From NCBI GenBank assembly GCA_017959195.1, contig JAGDBE010000028.1:1-7624 (forward strand): DNA of 7,624 nucleotides, written 5' to 3'. Of this stretch, positions 6,577 through 7,624 are shown one piece after another. Each line of letters opens with the position of its first letter. Position 1 is the stretch's first letter. The DNA comes from Clostridia bacterium (GTDB lineage Bacteria; Bacillota; Clostridia; Oscillospirales; CAG-382). The notes beneath the pieces are model-generated. The model was not told the DNA's origin, searched no databases, and worked only from the letters and a program-made list of their open reading frames with translations. A program made the translations under genes and the position numbers.

Positions 6577-7562
6577 ACTCTGCTCCGTTCCGCTTCGGCG
6601 CTTCTGTCGGTTACCATATAATTTGCGCCTTCGCTCGTCGTTTTTATGACTATAAACGAATATTCCTTATCTTTTTCGAGTCCGTACACGTAAATTTCCT
6701 TTACATAGCCCGCGCCGGTGGCGTCGGGATAGGAAATCTCCCCTTTTTCAAAGCGGATACCGCCTGCCGTCTTCATTTCAGCCATAACTCCGCCTTTTTC
6801 CATATAAAAGACGCGCAAACCGTAATGTTCAGCCGGTTTTTCAAGTTCAAGCGTCGTTTTTCCGTCCGCAAACTTTGCAAAGACGCGTCCCAGCGTTTCC
6901 GGCACGTCCCGGAATGCGTCGGAAAGCGAAAAAGGCTTGACAAAACCGAGCTCTTCGGCAAGTACTCGGTTTACCGCGCCGTCGTCGCACAGTTTTTCGG
7001 CAAGCGTGCGGTAGGAATCCCTGATATTCGTCTTCATCGCTTTACCTATTATCTCTATCATATCGCGTCTTAAAAGTTCATACTTCGCGCCGACGGTTTC
7101 GTCAAAAAGTCCTATCGAAATTGCCTTTTCCGCAGCATTTTCGTACTCGAAGTCGCCTTCGCTCTCGTTATATCCGAGCGCGCGCAGCGTCATCGCCGAA
7201 AACTGTTTAACCGTCGCGATGTCCTCCGCACCGAAGTACGTCTCAGAGGCGCCGTTTACTATTCTGTTTTCGTATAGCCAGCCTATGCACGCCGACGCCC
7301 ACTCCGGCACGTCGGTGAACGGGTGAAAATTTGCCTGATAATTCGCCTTTTCCTCTTTGCCCAGCATGCGCAGCAGCGTCATGCACGCCTCCGCCCTCGT
7401 TGCGTTCCTGTCAAGGTCCAGCGCTTCCATGCTGAAGCTCTCTCCCGTTCCTTTTATAAGCCCGAGGTCATAAAGCGCGCGCGCATCATTTTCAAATTCA
7501 GCCTGAACGCATGCAGTGAGCATCGTAAATACGCACAGCGCTGATATTACGAGTTTTTTCAC
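6573..7562 (-). CDS. SLH-domain cell-surface protein, possible lipoprotein
   Basis: 329 residues. A signal sequence occupies residues 1 to about 20 and includes LTAC at 15-18, which fits a lipobox; VQA just after also fits signal peptidase I, so the anchor type is open. Three SLH-like motifs follow: about 25-68 (LYDLGLIKGTG, then TRAEACMTLLRML), 82-131 (FTDVPEWASACIGWLYENRIVNG, then TVKQFSAMTLRALGY) and 138-176 (AAEKAISIGLFDE, then RRDMIEIIGKAM). SLH triplets bind secondary wall polymer. The C-terminal part (about 230-306) is beta-rich and ends in YVYGLEKDKEYSFIVI, loosely resembling a fibronectin III end strand. The start is GTG at 7562 with GGGAGGG seven bases upstream. First gene of a two-gene operon, ending in a 4-base overlap with the beta-propeller gene. 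Surface location is likely; the specific role is unknown. Confidence 0.88.
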   Translation of the reverse strand: MKKLVISALCVFTMLTACVQAEFENDARALYDLGLIKGTGESFSMEALDLDRNATRAEACMTLLRMLGKEEKANYQANFHPFTDVPEWASACIGWLYENRIVNGASETYFGAEDIATVKQFSAMTLRALGYNESEGDFEYENAAEKAISIGLFDETVGAKYELLRRDMIEIIGKAMKTNIRDSYRTLAEKLCDDGAVNRVLAEELGFVKPFSLSDAFRDVPETLGRVFAKFADGKTTLELEKPAEHYGLRVFYMEKGGVMAEMKTAGGIRFEKGEISYPDATGAGYVKEIYVYGLEKDKEYSFIVIKTTSEGANYMVTDRSAEAERSRV

Positions 7563-7569
7563 GTGGTTT

Positions 7570-7576
7570 CCCTCCC
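7570..7576 (-). promoter_or_regulatory. Strong Shine-Dalgarno fixing a GTG start
   Basis: GGGAGGG on the minus strand, seven bases before the GTG at 7562. Together with the MKKL-type signal peptide beginning right after it, this fixes the start of the SLH protein. Confidence 0.8.
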
Positions 7577-7594
7577 TCGTCTTTCTTCAAATTT

Positions 7595-7623
7595 ATTATA
7601 TATCAAATAGCAATCAAAGTCAA
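7595..7623 (-). promoter_or_regulatory. Sigma-A promoter of the SLH/beta-propeller operon
   Basis: Reading leftward, TTGACT (7618-7623) and TATAAT (7595-7600, perfect -10) are separated by 17 bases. The predicted start is near 7588, giving a leader of about 25 bases that holds only the ribosome binding site. The near-consensus boxes suggest strong vegetative expression, common for surface-layer genes. Confidence 0.8.
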
Positions 7624-7624
7624 A

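Overview
The window looks like ordinary chromosome from a Bacillota, probably Clostridia. The evidence is a GdpP-type c-di-AMP phosphodiesterase preceded by a YybS-like membrane protein, purine-rich GGAG-type ribosome binding sites, near-consensus sigma-A promoters, tRNA genes that encode their own CCA, and an SLH-domain surface protein. Genus and species cannot be read from it. I see no mobile element, CRISPR array, defence system or prophage, and no convincing new system.

Layout. (1) Bases 2-646 (+) hold the 3' part of a TrmO/TsaA tRNA methyltransferase gene that begins before the window. (2) A bidirectional terminator at 651-681 separates it from a convergent operon. (3) Bases 4559-683 (-) hold that operon: a YybS-like (DUF2232-type) multi-pass membrane protein, GdpP (TM-PAS-degenerate GGDEF-DHH/DHHA1), and a Soj-type ParA ATPase. 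Its predicted promoter is at 4602-4630. (4) Divergent to it, a perfect-spacing sigma-A promoter at 4703-4731 drives two tandem tRNA-Glu genes, anticodons CTC then TTC, followed by two strong hairpins. (5) Bases 7562-5011 (-) hold a two-gene operon for exported proteins with its own promoter at the right edge: a three-SLH surface protein, possibly a lipoprotein, translationally coupled by ATGA to a secreted calcium-binding VCBS/FG-GAP beta-propeller protein.

How the genes relate. The YybS-like gene followed by gdpP matches the Firmicute yybS-gdpP(yybT) neighbourhood, which is near oriC in Bacillus subtilis. There rplI and dnaC follow gdpP; here parA follows and no parB is seen. The operon would therefore link control of the second messenger c-di-AMP with a chromosome-segregation ATPase. 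The SLH/beta-propeller pair probably forms a cell-surface module: one protein anchored in the wall, the other a secreted partner. The most useful leads are the orphan parA in the gdpP operon and the coupled SLH/propeller pair. Both are modest departures from known themes. The only stretch over 300 bases without a protein gene (4560-5010) is filled by promoters, two tRNAs and terminators.
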